From: Cupriavidus basilensis
Lineage (GTDB): Bacteria; Pseudomonadota; Gammaproteobacteria; Burkholderiales; Burkholderiaceae
Length of the DNA: 64,000 bases
Reading direction: 5' to 3'
NCBI RefSeq assembly: GCF_000876015.1
Contig: NZ_BBQM01000011.1
Span: forward strand, 62,001 to 126,000
In this document: piece by piece, positions 9,145-18,139 of the stretch
How positions within the stretch are numbered: position 1 is the stretch's first letter
Layout: every line of letters begins with the position of its first letter
Notes under the pieces: model-generated
The model's input: the letters and a program-made list of their open reading frames with translations, nothing else
What the model was told of the DNA's origin: nothing
The model's database searches: none
Program-made: the position numbers and the translations under genes

Positions 9145-9639
9145 TCAGCTCCCCGCGAGACGCTGCAGGGTCTCCTGCAGTTCGGCATCGCTCATCTCGT
9201 CGATCGGCAGCAGCAGCAACTGCAGCATCCGGTAGGCGATGGCCTGCCGGGTCAGCTCGAAGGCGAGCCGCTTCTTGTCGTCTCCGCCTTCGGTGTTCGA
9301 CGGATCGGGGTAGCCCCAGTGCACCTTGACCGGGCCGCCCGGCCAGTACGGGCACGCCTCCTCGGCCGCACTGTCGCAGACCGTAATGACGATGCGCATC
9401 CGGGGCGCGTCTGCCGCGACGAACTCGTCCCAGTTCTTGCTGCGGAAGTTGCCCGTGTCGACGCCGGCATTGCGCAGCACCTCGATCGCGAACGGGTTGA
9501 TGCGGCCGCTGGGCGAGCTGCCGGCGCTGTAGGCATGCACGTCCCGGCCGAACTGCCTTGCCAGGTGATTGAGCATGCCTTCGCTCAGAACGCTGCGGGC
9601 GGAGTTGTGGGTACAGAGAATCAGGACGTTTGTGGTCAT
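9145..9639 (-). CDS. arsC: Arsenate reductase, low-molecular-weight phosphatase type
   Basis: Reduces As(V) to As(III) in the cytoplasm for export by Acr3. The 164-residue protein has the P-loop CTHNSARS with nucleophile Cys9 and Arg15. Candidate resolving cysteines are Cys88 and Cys96 (VCDSAAEEACPYW), and the general-acid Asp lies in YPDPS. The two downstream cysteines resemble the thioredoxin-coupled class, though spaced one residue wider than in Staphylococcus. No clear ribosome site precedes the ATG. The 164 bp between arsI and arsC hold no gene I can recognise. Confidence 0.93.
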   Translation of the reverse strand: MTTNVLILCTHNSARSVLSEGMLNHLARQFGRDVHAYSAGSSPSGRINPFAIEVLRNAGVDTGNFRSKNWDEFVAADAPRMRIVITVCDSAAEEACPYWPGGPVKVHWGYPDPSNTEGGDDKKRLAFELTRQAIAYRMLQLLLLPIDEMSDAELQETLQRLAGS

Positions 9640-9803
9640 GGCAGGGGCGAGAGTGAGCGCGGTGCGGCCGGCGGCGGTCAGCTTTTGCCGATGTCGCGTG
9701 CGGCCTTCCGCGGCGCGCCCGCAGCGAGCTGCGGAATCGGAGGGGACAGGAACAGTTCGATGCGGCGCTTGGGCGCGATGGCCGCATCGTTGATGGCAGG
9801 CCC

Positions 9804-10301
9804 CTAACAGCAGGACCGATTGCCGGCGGCGACGGCAATGCCGACAGGCTTGCCTCCGGGCGCGCGCGGCGCGCAGCACGACGAATTTTCCTGGCCCTGT
9901 TCCCGGCCCTGTTCCTTCGGGCGGGACTCGCCGTAGACCGGCACGTCGCCGAGCGTGTGGAAGTGCTCCCAGGCGATGCCTTGCGGGTCCGTGACCCAGT
10001 ACTTCTCGCTGCGCGCGTAGCAGCAGGTGGTCTCGCCTTCGTCGAGCAGCGCCATGTCGGCGGCCTCGGCCTGCTTCTTCAGTGCCGCCAGTTCGCCCGC
10101 GTCGTCGGTCTGGAAGCCGAGATGGTCCAGCCCGGGCTTGGCGCCCCGCGCCGAGATCGCGAAGTTCACGCGCGGGTCCTCGAGCATCCATTTCGCGTAG
10201 TCGTCCTTCACCACGCTGGGTTCCGCCGCGAACAGCGCCGAGTAGTAGCGGATGCTGGCGGGCAGGTCTGCCACGCTGACGTGGACGTGAAAGCGCTTCA
10301 T
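9804..10301 (-). CDS. arsI: ArsI/CadI-type dioxygenase (C-As lyase family)
   Basis: ArsI is a non-haem Fe(II) extradiol-type dioxygenase that cleaves the carbon-arsenic bond of trivalent organoarsenicals; related proteins are annotated cadmium-inducible (CadI). The 165-residue vicinal-oxygen-chelate fold has likely metal ligands His7, His60 (GLDHLGFQT) and Glu112 (WEHF). The family's substrate-binding vicinal cysteines are Cys93-Cys94 (TTCCYARS). A hydrophilic tail carries two more pairs, Cys142-Cys143 and Cys164-Cys165, the last at the very end. The start codon overlaps the arsR stop by 4 bp, so translation is coupled. Confidence 0.88.
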   Translation of the reverse strand: MKRFHVHVSVADLPASIRYYSALFAAEPSVVKDDYAKWMLEDPRVNFAISARGAKPGLDHLGFQTDDAGELAALKKQAEAADMALLDEGETTCCYARSEKYWVTDPQGIAWEHFHTLGDVPVYGESRPKEQGREQGQENSSCCAPRAPGGKPVGIAVAAGNRSCC

Positions 10302-10633
10302 AATTGCAACTCCGGGGCAACGGCACAGTTGGACAGGGGGGAGCACGGATTGCCGCCGCAGCAGTTTTCCGTGAGGTAGCCAAGCAAGGCGTTCATGGTC
10401 TCGAAGCGAGCCATGTAGATGATGGAGCGTCCGTCCTGCCGGCTGGACAGGAGGCCTGCCCGGTGCAGTTCCTTGAGATGAAAGGACAGCGAGGAGGCGG
10501 GTATCTCCATCAGTTCGGCAATGCGGCCCGCCGCGAGCCCTTCGTGCCCCGCCTGGACCAGCAGGCGGAACACGGACAGGCGGATTGCGTGGGCGAGCGC
10601 GCCAAGCGCTTCGAGGGCATGAGTCGATTCCAT
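10298..10633 (-). CDS. arsR: ArsR-family arsenic-responsive repressor, first gene of the ars operon
   Basis: A 111-residue winged-helix repressor. The recognition region is ASSLSFHLKELHRAGLL and the wing SRQDGRSIIYMA. The probable As(III) site is Cys91, Cys92 and Cys97 near the C-terminus (ENCCGGNPC), like the CC-x4/5-C arrangement of the Acidithiobacillus ArsR type rather than the CVC site of plasmid R773. No Shine-Dalgarno precedes the ATG at 10633. The codon lies inside a perfect palindrome and about one helical step past a -10, so a leaderless mRNA is likely. An in-frame ATG at 10675 is the alternative. Confidence 0.9.
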   Translation of the reverse strand: MESTHALEALGALAHAIRLSVFRLLVQAGHEGLAAGRIAELMEIPASSLSFHLKELHRAGLLSSRQDGRSIIYMARFETMNALLGYLTENCCGGNPCSPLSNCAVAPELQL

Positions 10634-10668
10634 GTTTCGAATATATTCGAAACATGGAAATTTAGCAA
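10631..10668 (-). promoter_or_regulatory. arsR promoter with a perfect 26-bp operator over the start codon
   Basis: Positions 10631-10656 form a perfect 26-bp palindrome with half-site CATGTTTCGAATA. On the minus strand, -35 TTGCTA (10668-10663), a 17-bp spacer and -10 TATATT (10645-10640) put the expected transcription start at the A of the arsR ATG (10633). A repressor bound here would cover the -10, the start site and the initiation codon at once. Confidence 0.75.
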
Positions 10669-10775
10669 CGGACATCGCGAAGATGTGCGGCAAGGCACGG
10701 GACGGGCGCGAAATGCGCTTATCGGTATGATGCGACCGGTACCTCCTTGTATCCAAAGCCTCCACGGTTCCAGGA

Positions 10776-11144
10776 ATGATGAAGATAGAAACCGCCGTAG
10801 CCGCGCTGGCCGCGCTGGCCCAGGATTCCCGCCTCAAGATCTTCCGCCTGCTCGTGCAGGCCGGCCACGACGGCGTCAATGCCGGCCGGATCGGCCAGGA
10901 ACTGGGCGTGCCGCCGGCGACGTTGTCCTTCCACCTGAAGGAACTGGTCCATGCCGGACTGATCAAGAGCACCCAGGACGGCCGGTTCGTCATCTACCGC
11001 GCGCAATTCGACCAGATGAACGAGCTGATCGGTTTCCTGGTCGAGCACTGCTGCGAGGGGCATCCGGAGGATTGCGGGTTCACGGCCGCGGGGTGCGGTC
11101 CCGCCCGCGCGAAGTCCGCGCAGAAGAAGACGTCCCCTGCCTAG
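10776..11144 (+). CDS. Second ArsR-family repressor, divergent from the ars operon
   Basis: A 122-residue ArsR paralogue of the repressor on the other side of the 142-bp intergenic region; both share FRLLVQAGH, SFHLKEL and QDGR. The C-terminal cysteines are Cys92-Cys93 and Cys100 (HCCEGHPEDC) plus Cys107, a wider spacing than in the neighbour, and a Lys-rich tail follows. Two starts, ATG ATG, follow AGGA at 10770. It may co-regulate the shared promoter region or sense another ligand. Downstream it faces the end of the cus operon. It has no palindrome as sharp as that at the opposite promoter. Confidence 0.85.
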   Translation: MMKIETAVAALAALAQDSRLKIFRLLVQAGHDGVNAGRIGQELGVPPATLSFHLKELVHAGLIKSTQDGRFVIYRAQFDQMNELIGFLVEHCCEGHPEDCGFTAAGCGPARAKSAQKKTSPA

Positions 11145-11230
11145 CCGGGGCCGCTGCCGGCGCGATGATGAGCAGCGTCACTTTCGCCGGCATACGCATG
11201 CCGCCCCGGGCGGCATGCGATCCGGCGCGC

Positions 11231-11596
11231 CTACTTCCGCTGCATGTCCACGACGGTCGGCCTGCCGTCGACCTTGTCGAAGACGACCGCGACCGCATCG
11301 CCCTCCTTGAAGTCTTTCAGCGCGGCGCGGTCCCTGGCCGGGAATGCCATCGTCATGGCGGGCATGCCGAGGTTCTCGATGGGGCCGTGCTTGAGCGTGA
11401 CCTTGCCTGACTGCAGGTCGATCTTCCTGATTTCCGCCGCCACCGGGCGCGGCGCCTGCCGCGCTCCGGCAGCCGCCGCAGCGGGGGAAGAAGGGGAAGA
11501 TGGCTTCATGGCCATGCCATCCATCGATGCCGCGGCGAACGCGGCGGGCGCGGTGGCGAGCGCAACAACGAGCGGGACAATCCTGACGTGCTTCAT
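11231..11596 (-). CDS. cusF: CusF-like periplasmic Cu(I)/Ag(I)-binding protein
   Basis: A periplasmic metallochaperone that hands Cu(I) or Ag(I) to the Cus efflux complex. 121 residues: a signal peptide (cleavage near Ala21), a Met-rich linker (MDGMAMK), then the small beta-barrel. The ligand pattern His70, Met81, Met83 ([14 protein letters not shown]) has the exact CusF spacing. The position of the metal-capping tryptophan (His+8) is Met78. Its ATG overlaps the cusA stop by 4 bp. It is the last gene of the operon. A second CusF-like domain is fused to CusB. Confidence 0.88.
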   Translation of the reverse strand: MKHVRIVPLVVALATAPAAFAAASMDGMAMKPSSPSSPAAAAAGARQAPRPVAAEIRKIDLQSGKVTLKHGPIENLGMPAMTMAFPARDRAALKDFKEGDAVAVVFDKVDGRPTVVDMQRK

Positions 11597-14500
11597 GACG
11601 TTTCCTCTTGAGGTGAAGGGTGGGTGGGGCGTGGCGCGGACGATACGGACGATACGGACGATGTGGGCGCAGCCGCTGCCTGGCGCCTGCGGATCAGCAG
11701 GTACAAGGCCGGCACGACGAACAGGGAGAGCAGCGGGGCGGTGACCATGCCGCCGACCATCGGCGCGGCGATGCGCTGCATGACTTCCGATCCGGTGCCG
11801 TGCGACCACATGATCGGAATCAGGCCGGCGAGGATGACCGCGACGGTCATCGCCTTGGGGCGGACCCGCAGCACGGCGCCTTCCTGGATGGCATCGAGCA
11901 GCGCGGGCAGGCTTGCCTCGCCCTGGTCCACGCGCCCGGCCCAGGCCTGCTTCAGGTAGAGCAGCATGATGACGCCGAACTCGGCCGCGACGCCGGCCAG
12001 CGCGATGAAGCCGACGACCCCGGCCACCGACAGGTTGTAGCCCAGCAGGTAGAGCAGCCAGAAGCCGCCGATGAGCGCCAGCGGCAGCGTGCCCATGATG
12101 AGCAGGGCCTCGTCCAGCCGGCCGAACACCAGGTAGAGCAGCACGAAGATGATGAGCAGCGTGAAGGGCACCACCACCTTCAGCTTCGCGGTGGCGCGCT
12201 CCAGGTACTCGAACTGTCCCGACCAGCTGACGGAATAGCCCGCCGGCATCGGCACCGCCTTGGCCACCGCCGCCTGCATGTCGCGCACGGCCGAGCGCAG
12301 GTCGCGCCCGCGGATGTCCACGTACACCCAGCCGGACAGGCGGGCATTCTCGCTGCGCAGCATGGGCGGCCCCTGCACGACCTGGATGCGCGCCACGTCG
12401 GACAGCGTGATCTGCTGGCCCCGGTCGGTGACGATGGGCAGGCCGCGCAGCTGTTCCACCGAGTCGCGGTAGTCCCGCGGGTAGCGCACGCTGATGGGAA
12501 AGCGCGCCAGCCCGTCGACCACTTCGCCCACGTTGTCGCCGCCGACCCCCGACGACACGATGCTCTGCACATCCTCGATGTTGAGCCCGTAGCGCGCCGC
12601 GGCCACGCGGTCGATATCCACGTCGACGTAGCGGCCGCCGGCGAGCCGTTCGGCCAGCGCGGAAGTGACGCCCGGCACCGTCTTGACGGCCGCTTCGATC
12701 CGCGAGGCGAGCCGGTCGATTTCCTTCAGGTCGGTGCCCGCCACCTTGATGCCGACCGGACTCTTGATGCCCGTGGCGAGCATGTCGATCCGGTTGCGGA
12801 TCGGCGGCACCCAGATGTTGGACAGGCCCGGCACTTTGACGATGCGGTCGAGTTCCTCCACGATCTTGTCGGTGGTCATGCCGGGGCGCCACTGGTCGCG
12901 GGGCCGGAACCGGATGGTGGTCTCGAACATCTCGATCGGCGCCGGGTCGGTCGCCGTATCGGCGCGCCCGGCCTTGCCGAACACGGTGGCCACTTCCGGC
13001 ACGGTCTTGATGAGCCGGTCGGTCTGTTGCAGCAGCTGCGCCGCCTTGCCGGCGGACAGCCCGGGCAGGGCCGAGGGCATGTACAGCAGGTCGCCTTCGT
13101 CGAGCGGCGGCATGAATTCGCCGCCGATGCGCATGACCGGCCAGGCGGTGGCGGCCAGCAGCAGCGCGGCGATCGCCACGGTGGTCCCGGGACGGGCCAG
13201 CACCCTCGCCAGCACGGGCCGGTACGCGCGGATCAGCCACCGGCTCAGCGGGTTGGCCTGTTCCGACGGAATCCTGCCGCGGATCAGGTAGCCCATCAGG
13301 ACCGGCACCAGCGTCACGGACAGCCCCGCCGCCGCGGCCATTGCGTAGGTCTTGGTGAAGGCCAGCGGCGAGAACAGCCGGCCCTCCTGCGCCTCCAGCG
13401 TGAAGACCGGAATGAACGACAGCGTGATGATGAGCAGCGAGAAGAACAGTGCCGGCCCGACCTCGGCGGCCGACTCGCCGATCACGTTCCAGCGTTCCTG
13501 CCCGGCCAGGCTGCCCCCGGGATGCTTCGCGTGCCAGTGCTCCAGATGCTTGTGCGCGTTCTCGATCATGACGACGGCGGCATCGATCATGGCGCCCACC
13601 GCGATGGCGATGCCGCCCAGGGACATGATGTTGGCGTTGACCCCCTGGTAGCGCATCACCAGGAATGCGGCCAGCACGCCCAGCGGCAGCGACACGATGG
13701 CCACCAGCGCGGAGCGCAGGTGGAACAGGAAGGCCAGGCAGACGATGGCGACGACGATGAACTCCTCGATCAGCTTGTGCGTCAGGTTCTCCACCGCGCG
13801 GTTGATGAGGGCCGAGCGGTCGTAGGTGGGCACGATCTCGACGCCCGCCGGCAGGCTCTTTTGCAGCGTGGCGAGCTTCGCCTTTACCGCCTCGATGGTT
13901 TCCAGCGCGTTCTTGCCCGAGCGCATCACGATCACGCCGCCGGCCACCTCGCCCTGGCCGTCCAGTTCGGCGATGCCGCGCCGCATCTCGGGGCCGAGCT
14001 GGACGGTGGCGACATCTCCCAGCCGCACCGGGATGCCGGCGGCGCTCGTCGCAAGCGGTATCTGCCGGAAATCGTCGAGCGTCTTCAGGTAGCCGGTGGC
14101 CCGCACCATGTATTCCGCCTCGCCCAGTTCCAGCACCGAGCCCCCGCTCTCCTGGTTGGCGCCCTTGAGCGCCGCCAGCACCCTGGACAGCGGCAGGTTG
14201 TAGGCGCGCAGGCGGTCCGGCATCGGCACGACCTGGAACTGCCTGACCATCCCGCCGAGGGAGGCGACCTCGGCGACATTCGGCAGCGATTTCAGCTCGA
14301 AGCGCAGGAACCAGTCCTGCAGCGCGCGCAGCTGGCCCAGGTCGTGCCGGCCGGTCTTGTCCACCAGCGCGTACTCGTAGATCCAGCCGACGCCGGTGGC
14401 GTCCGGGCCCAGCGCCGGCCTGGCCGCGGCCGGCAGGCGCGCCTGCACCTGGTTCAGGTATTCCAGCACGCGGGACCGCGCCCAGTACAGGTCGGTGCCG

Positions 14501-14796
14501 TCCTCGAACAGCACGTAGACGAAGGAGTCGCCGAAGAACGAGTAGCCGCGCACGGTCTTGGCGCCCGGCACCGACAGCATGGTGGTGGTCAGCGCGTAGG
14601 TGACCTGGTTCTCCACGATCTGCGGCGCCTGCCCGGGAAACGGTGTGCGGATGATGACCTGCACGTCCGACAGGTCCGGCAAGGCGTCGAGCGGCGTGCT
14701 GCGCACCGCCCACAGCCCCCATGCGCTCAGCATGGCCGTCGCCAGCAGGACCAGGAAGCGGTTGCGGATGGATGCCAGGATGAGGCGGGCGATCAT
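11593..14796 (-). CDS. cusA: Heavy-metal RND efflux pump, inner-membrane subunit (CusA type)
   Basis: The proton-driven RND trimer that takes up Cu(I)/Ag(I) from periplasm or cytoplasm and drives export through the tripartite complex. 1067 residues with the twelve-segment duplicated RND plan, two large periplasmic loops, and the heavy-metal subfamily start ([26 protein letters not shown], here only partly shown as [11 protein letters not shown]). Length and neighbours fit CusA/SilA. Substrate assignment to monovalent metals rests on the CusF domains around it; a divalent-cation (Czc) role is less likely. It overlaps cusB and cusF by 4 bp each. Confidence 0.88.
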   Translation of the reverse strand: MIARLILASIRNRFLVLLATAMLSAWGLWAVRSTPLDALPDLSDVQVIIRTPFPGQAPQIVENQVTYALTTTMLSVPGAKTVRGYSFFGDSFVYVLFEDGTDLYWARSRVLEYLNQVQARLPAAARPALGPDATGVGWIYEYALVDKTGRHDLGQLRALQDWFLRFELKSLPNVAEVASLGGMVRQFQVVPMPDRLRAYNLPLSRVLAALKGANQESGGSVLELGEAEYMVRATGYLKTLDDFRQIPLATSAAGIPVRLGDVATVQLGPEMRRGIAELDGQGEVAGGVIVMRSGKNALETIEAVKAKLATLQKSLPAGVEIVPTYDRSALINRAVENLTHKLIEEFIVVAIVCLAFLFHLRSALVAIVSLPLGVLAAFLVMRYQGVNANIMSLGGIAIAVGAMIDAAVVMIENAHKHLEHWHAKHPGGSLAGQERWNVIGESAAEVGPALFFSLLIITLSFIPVFTLEAQEGRLFSPLAFTKTYAMAAAAGLSVTLVPVLMGYLIRGRIPSEQANPLSRWLIRAYRPVLARVLARPGTTVAIAALLLAATAWPVMRIGGEFMPPLDEGDLLYMPSALPGLSAGKAAQLLQQTDRLIKTVPEVATVFGKAGRADTATDPAPIEMFETTIRFRPRDQWRPGMTTDKIVEELDRIVKVPGLSNIWVPPIRNRIDMLATGIKSPVGIKVAGTDLKEIDRLASRIEAAVKTVPGVTSALAERLAGGRYVDVDIDRVAAARYGLNIEDVQSIVSSGVGGDNVGEVVDGLARFPISVRYPRDYRDSVEQLRGLPIVTDRGQQITLSDVARIQVVQGPPMLRSENARLSGWVYVDIRGRDLRSAVRDMQAAVAKAVPMPAGYSVSWSGQFEYLERATAKLKVVVPFTLLIIFVLLYLVFGRLDEALLIMGTLPLALIGGFWLLYLLGYNLSVAGVVGFIALAGVAAEFGVIMLLYLKQAWAGRVDQGEASLPALLDAIQEGAVLRVRPKAMTVAVILAGLIPIMWSHGTGSEVMQRIAAPMVGGMVTAPLLSLFVVPALYLLIRRRQAAAAPTSSVSSVSSAPRPTHPSPQEETS

Positions 14797-16340
14797 GGCT
14801 TGGCTCCCCGCGCGGCGGCGGCCGGCTCGACCGACGACAGGACCGCCTCGCCGTCGTCATTCAGGTGGAAGCGGAAGCGCACGCGATCGCCCGGCTTGAG
14901 CCCCTTGGGCAGGCCGGCGGGCGGCGCGGCAAAATCCATCGTCATGGCGCCCCACTGCGCCGATGGAATGGCGCCGTGCGAGATGGTCAGGCTGTCGCCG
15001 CCGTTCACGGCCTCGATGCGTCCCGCTCCCTCGTGCTCGGCCGCCGGCGCGGCCGGGGCAGTGGCCGGAGTCGGGGCCGGGGCCGCGCTCATGCGCCCGG
15101 TGGTGCCGCGCAGGCTGGCCTCCGAATCGATGAGGAACTGCCCGGACGTGACGATTTTCTGGCCGGCTTTGAGACCGTCCAGCACCTCCACCATGCCCGC
15201 GGACTCGCGTCCGGTCCTGATGTCGGCAGCCACGAAACCGCCGCTGCCGGCATCCACCATGACGATGGCGCGCTGGCCGGTGCGGATGACGGATTCGGCG
15301 GGGATCAGCAGCGCGTCCTGGTCCTGGCCGCCGTCGAAGCGGACGTTCGCGAACATGCCCGGCAGCAGGCGCCGGCCCTTGTTGGGCAGGATGATGCGGA
15401 CCTTGATGGTCCGTGTTGCCTGATCGACGTCGGGCAGCATGGCATCGACCTTGCCGGCGAGCGGCCCGGCCTCCCCGGCGGCGTGCACCTGGACGGCCTG
15501 CCCCGCGGCAATGCTGCGCGCTTGCGCTTCCGGCACCTCGGCGATCACCCAGACCTGGCCAAGGTCGGCCAGGCGGAACAGCGTCATGCCGGGCGCGACG
15601 GTCATGCCGTCGCGGACGGCGACCTCGGTCACGAGGCCATCGACCGGACTGGCGATGCCGAGGTCGGGCTGGACCTTGCCGGACGCTTCGACGGCGGCGA
15701 TCTGGCTCGCCGTCATGCCGGCCTGGCGCATGCGCGCCCTGGCCGCGCCGCGCAGGTCGGGCTGGCCGGCCGCCGCCGCGCGGGACACCGCGAGAAACTC
15801 TTCCTGGGCGGCCACCCAGTCCGGCGAGTACAGCGTGACCAGCGCCTGGCCCCGCCGGACGGGATCGAATGCCGCGCGCACCGCGACATGCTGGACAAAG
15901 GCGGCCGTGCGCGCCTGGACCACCTGGATGCTGCGCTCGTCGACGGCGATGTTGCCGGGCGCCTCGAGCACCGCGCCCAGGCGGCCGGCCCTGACCTCGG
16001 CCGTGCGGATGCCCAGGTTCTGGGCGACCCGGCCATCCACCGTCACGCCGCTGCCGCCGTCACCGTCACCGCCGCCATTTCCGTCGGCGTAGACGGGGAC
16101 CAGCGGCATGTCCATGAAGGGCGACTTGCCCGGCTTGTCGAAACGCTGGCCTGGCACCATCGGATCGTGCCAGTACAGGACCTGCTTGCCGGTCTTCGGG
16201 TCGGTGCCGCCCGCCGCGCCGGCCGGGGCGGACGCCTGCGCCAGTTGCGCGCCCCGCGTGACGCCGAAGCGATAGGCGCCATAGACCGCGGTGCCGGCGA
16301 GAACCAGGCAGGCCGCTGCTGCAATACGCTTGCTGTTCAT
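14793..16340 (-). CDS. cusB: Periplasmic adaptor CusB with a C-terminal CusF-like domain
   Basis: The membrane-fusion subunit linking CusA to the outer-membrane channel. 515 residues: an N-terminal membrane anchor (residues 5-22), a heavy-metal-binding YHS-like motif YWHDPMVPG...MDMPLVPVY (about 56-84), then hairpin, lipoyl and beta-barrel domains (for example [19 protein letters not shown]). An Ala/Pro linker leads to a CusF-like domain at about 436-515 with all four ligands: His455, Trp463, Met466 and Met468. The same fusion is known for SilB of C. metallidurans. It overlaps cusC and cusA by 4 bp. Confidence 0.9.
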   Translation of the reverse strand: MNSKRIAAAACLVLAGTAVYGAYRFGVTRGAQLAQASAPAGAAGGTDPKTGKQVLYWHDPMVPGQRFDKPGKSPFMDMPLVPVYADGNGGGDGDGGSGVTVDGRVAQNLGIRTAEVRAGRLGAVLEAPGNIAVDERSIQVVQARTAAFVQHVAVRAAFDPVRRGQALVTLYSPDWVAAQEEFLAVSRAAAAGQPDLRGAARARMRQAGMTASQIAAVEASGKVQPDLGIASPVDGLVTEVAVRDGMTVAPGMTLFRLADLGQVWVIAEVPEAQARSIAAGQAVQVHAAGEAGPLAGKVDAMLPDVDQATRTIKVRIILPNKGRRLLPGMFANVRFDGGQDQDALLIPAESVIRTGQRAIVMVDAGSGGFVAADIRTGRESAGMVEVLDGLKAGQKIVTSGQFLIDSEASLRGTTGRMSAAPAPTPATAPAAPAAEHEGAGRIEAVNGGDSLTISHGAIPSAQWGAMTMDFAAPPAGLPKGLKPGDRVRFRFHLNDDGEAVLSSVEPAAAARGAKP

Positions 16341-17635
16341 TTGACGTCCTTCGTGGCGGGTTCGGTTTGCGCGGTGGGCAGGGGAACGAGGAAGGCCAGG
16401 TCGGCCCACAGCTTCGCCGTCCTGGCTTCGAGCGCCAGCCGCTCCAGCGTCGCGTCGATGGCGCGGTGGTTCGCCTCGGCCACCGCCAGCAGCGTTCCGG
16501 TGCCGGCCCGGTAGGCGGTCAGGGCCGCGTCCGCCTGGGCTTGCGCCAGCGGCAGCAGGCTCTCGTCGTAGCGCTCGAGCCGGCCGAGATTGCGCTGCAA
16601 CTCGGCGAGCCTGGCGCCGACCAGCGCCTGGAGATTGCGCCGGACGACTTCCGACCTGGCGCGCGCGTCCGTCGCCTGCGCCAGCCGGGCGGCGATTTCG
16701 CGGTCCTGGCGGTTGCCCTGGTCCCACGGCATCGGGAAGCTGACGTTGAGCGAGGCCATGTTGGAAAAGGCGGAGCCGCGCTGGCTGTAGGTCAGCTCGA
16801 CGGTGATGTCGGGCTTGCTGGCTTGCGTGGCGGTCCGGATCTCGGTCTCCGCCAGGGCAATGTCGCGCCGGGCGGCCTCCACCTCCGGCACGGCGTCGAA
16901 CTCGCCTTGCGCGAGCTGCCGCACCGGCTGCGGCACGTCCAGGCGCGGCCGCCCGGCGAGCGGCCGGCTGGCCTGCGGCCCGATCCAGCGCTCCAGGGCC
17001 TGCGTGCTGGTGGCCACGGCAGCCTGGTTTTCGTCCAGCCGGTCCTGCAGTTTCTGGATCTCCAGCTCCGCCGTCAGCACGTCCGCGCGCGTGCCGCGTC
17101 CGCTGCGATAGGCCGCGGCGGCGGCCTCGCGCGCCAGTCCGAGCGGATGGCCGTGATGGCCGAGCAGCACGCCGGTCTGCTCGGCGTACCAGCGGTCCAG
17201 CCACGCGGACACCGCATTGCGCTGCACGTTGGCGAGGCTGACCGCGCGCTGCGCCTCGGCGGAGGACGCCTCCGCCTCGAAGCGCGCGGCCCTGGCGCGG
17301 CGCTTGTCCGCGCGCGTGAATTCCTGCGCCACGCCGATGGACCGCTGGGTCATGAAGTCCCGGCTCAGCGAGAACTTGTCGGGGCCGCTGACGGGAACGT
17401 TGTCGAGCCCGAGCTTGAGCACCGGGTCGGGCAGCTGGCCGGCGGCGACCGCCATCTGAATGGCCGCCTCGACGGCGCCGCGCGAGGATTCGGCATCGCC
17501 GGCGCGCGCGGTGGCGAGCGCGACGGCTTCCGCCAGGGACAGCGGGGGAGGGGATTGCGGAGCCGCGGCATGCGACACCGCCATGAACGCGGACGCGCAG
17601 AGCAGCGCCAGCGTCTGACGACGAGGAAAAAGCAT
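16337..17635 (-). CDS. cusC: Outer-membrane channel of the Cus efflux system
   Basis: A TolC-family protein that forms the outer-membrane duct of the CusCBA complex. 432 residues with a signal peptide (cleavage after SHAAA, near residue 25), two TolC repeats rich in Ala/Arg/Glu coiled coil, and typical ends such as YRAGTGTLLAVAEAN. Unlike E. coli CusC it has no lipobox, so it is not lipid-anchored. The stop overlaps the cusB start by 4 bp. A short inverted repeat lies in the 69 bp between it and cusD. Confidence 0.87.
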   Translation of the reverse strand: MLFPRRQTLALLCASAFMAVSHAAAPQSPPPLSLAEAVALATARAGDAESSRGAVEAAIQMAVAAGQLPDPVLKLGLDNVPVSGPDKFSLSRDFMTQRSIGVAQEFTRADKRRARAARFEAEASSAEAQRAVSLANVQRNAVSAWLDRWYAEQTGVLLGHHGHPLGLAREAAAAAYRSGRGTRADVLTAELEIQKLQDRLDENQAAVATSTQALERWIGPQASRPLAGRPRLDVPQPVRQLAQGEFDAVPEVEAARRDIALAETEIRTATQASKPDITVELTYSQRGSAFSNMASLNVSFPMPWDQGNRQDREIAARLAQATDARARSEVVRRNLQALVGARLAELQRNLGRLERYDESLLPLAQAQADAALTAYRAGTGTLLAVAEANHRAIDATLERLALEARTAKLWADLAFLVPLPTAQTEPATKDVK

Positions 17636-17661
17636 ATAGCCTCCGGAAGCGACGACAGCTA

Positions 17662-17675
17662 CCCCTGCAAAGGGG
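17662..17675. promoter_or_regulatory. Small inverted repeat between cusD and cusC
   Basis: CCCCT-GCAA-AGGGG, a 5-bp stem with a 4-base loop, lies 26 bp upstream of the cusC start. It has no T-run, so it is not a classic terminator. It could be a weak attenuating hairpin or a binding site; nothing further supports either. Confidence 0.3.
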
Positions 17676-17704
17676 ATAGCAACGAATCGGCGTCGTTCAG
17701 GAGG

Positions 17705-18139
17705 CTAGGTTTGAGAGCTGCAGTGGAGAATGTTGAGCGCGGGCGGCGGGGCGCGCGCCGCCGCGTCGGCATGAAGCACGACGCGGGAGTCCGCCACCAT
17801 CACGGGTGTCGGCACGATGACGTTGAGCAGAACCGGCAGGAAGACCGGAAGCTGGGGCGACACGTGGTCGGCGGATTTGGAATCGGCCTGGCAGTGCGCC
17901 AGACAGAGCGCGCTCTGATCGCCTGCCTGCTCGCCGTCGGCGCTGGCGGACATCCGGGCCATCTGGTCCATCCCGGCCATCTCGGCGCAGGATTCCGTCA
18001 GGGCCGCCTCGGCGTTGCCGCCCGTCACCTGATAGCGGCTGCCGGCACAGGCGTAAGCCGCCGCCGCCAGTTGAACTGTCAGGAAGACGACGAGCAGGAA
18101 GCCGGCGAAGAGTGGATGCCGGCGGGCCGAGGAATGCAA
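17705..18139 (-). CDS. cusD: CusD-like small exported protein (function unknown)
   Basis: A small protein heading the cus operon, in the place of CusD of C. metallidurans cusDCBAF. From a TTG at 18139 it has 144 residues: basic start, hydrophobic signal or anchor (LFAGFLLVVFLTVQLAAAAYAC), then a Met/Cys/His stretch (MAGMDQMARM, LCLAHCQAD) that could bind Cu(I), then a second hydrophobic part and a C-terminal tail. No ATG or GTG lies near the signal. The only upstream ATG (18307) would add a basic, unexport-like 56-residue leader, so the start is uncertain. It may belong to the DUF2946-like small proteins. Confidence 0.6.
   Translation of the reverse strand: MHSSARRHPLFAGFLLVVFLTVQLAAAAYACAGSRYQVTGGNAEAALTESCAEMAGMDQMARMSASADGEQAGDQSALCLAHCQADSKSADHVSPQLPVFLPVLLNVIVPTPVMVADSRVVLHADAAARAPPPALNILHCSSQT

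Noticed and set aside
11620..15423. A 1267-codon open frame on the plus strand across cusA and cusB
   Set aside because: Antisense to genes with full RND and adaptor motifs; low-complexity product with no ribosome site or domain.
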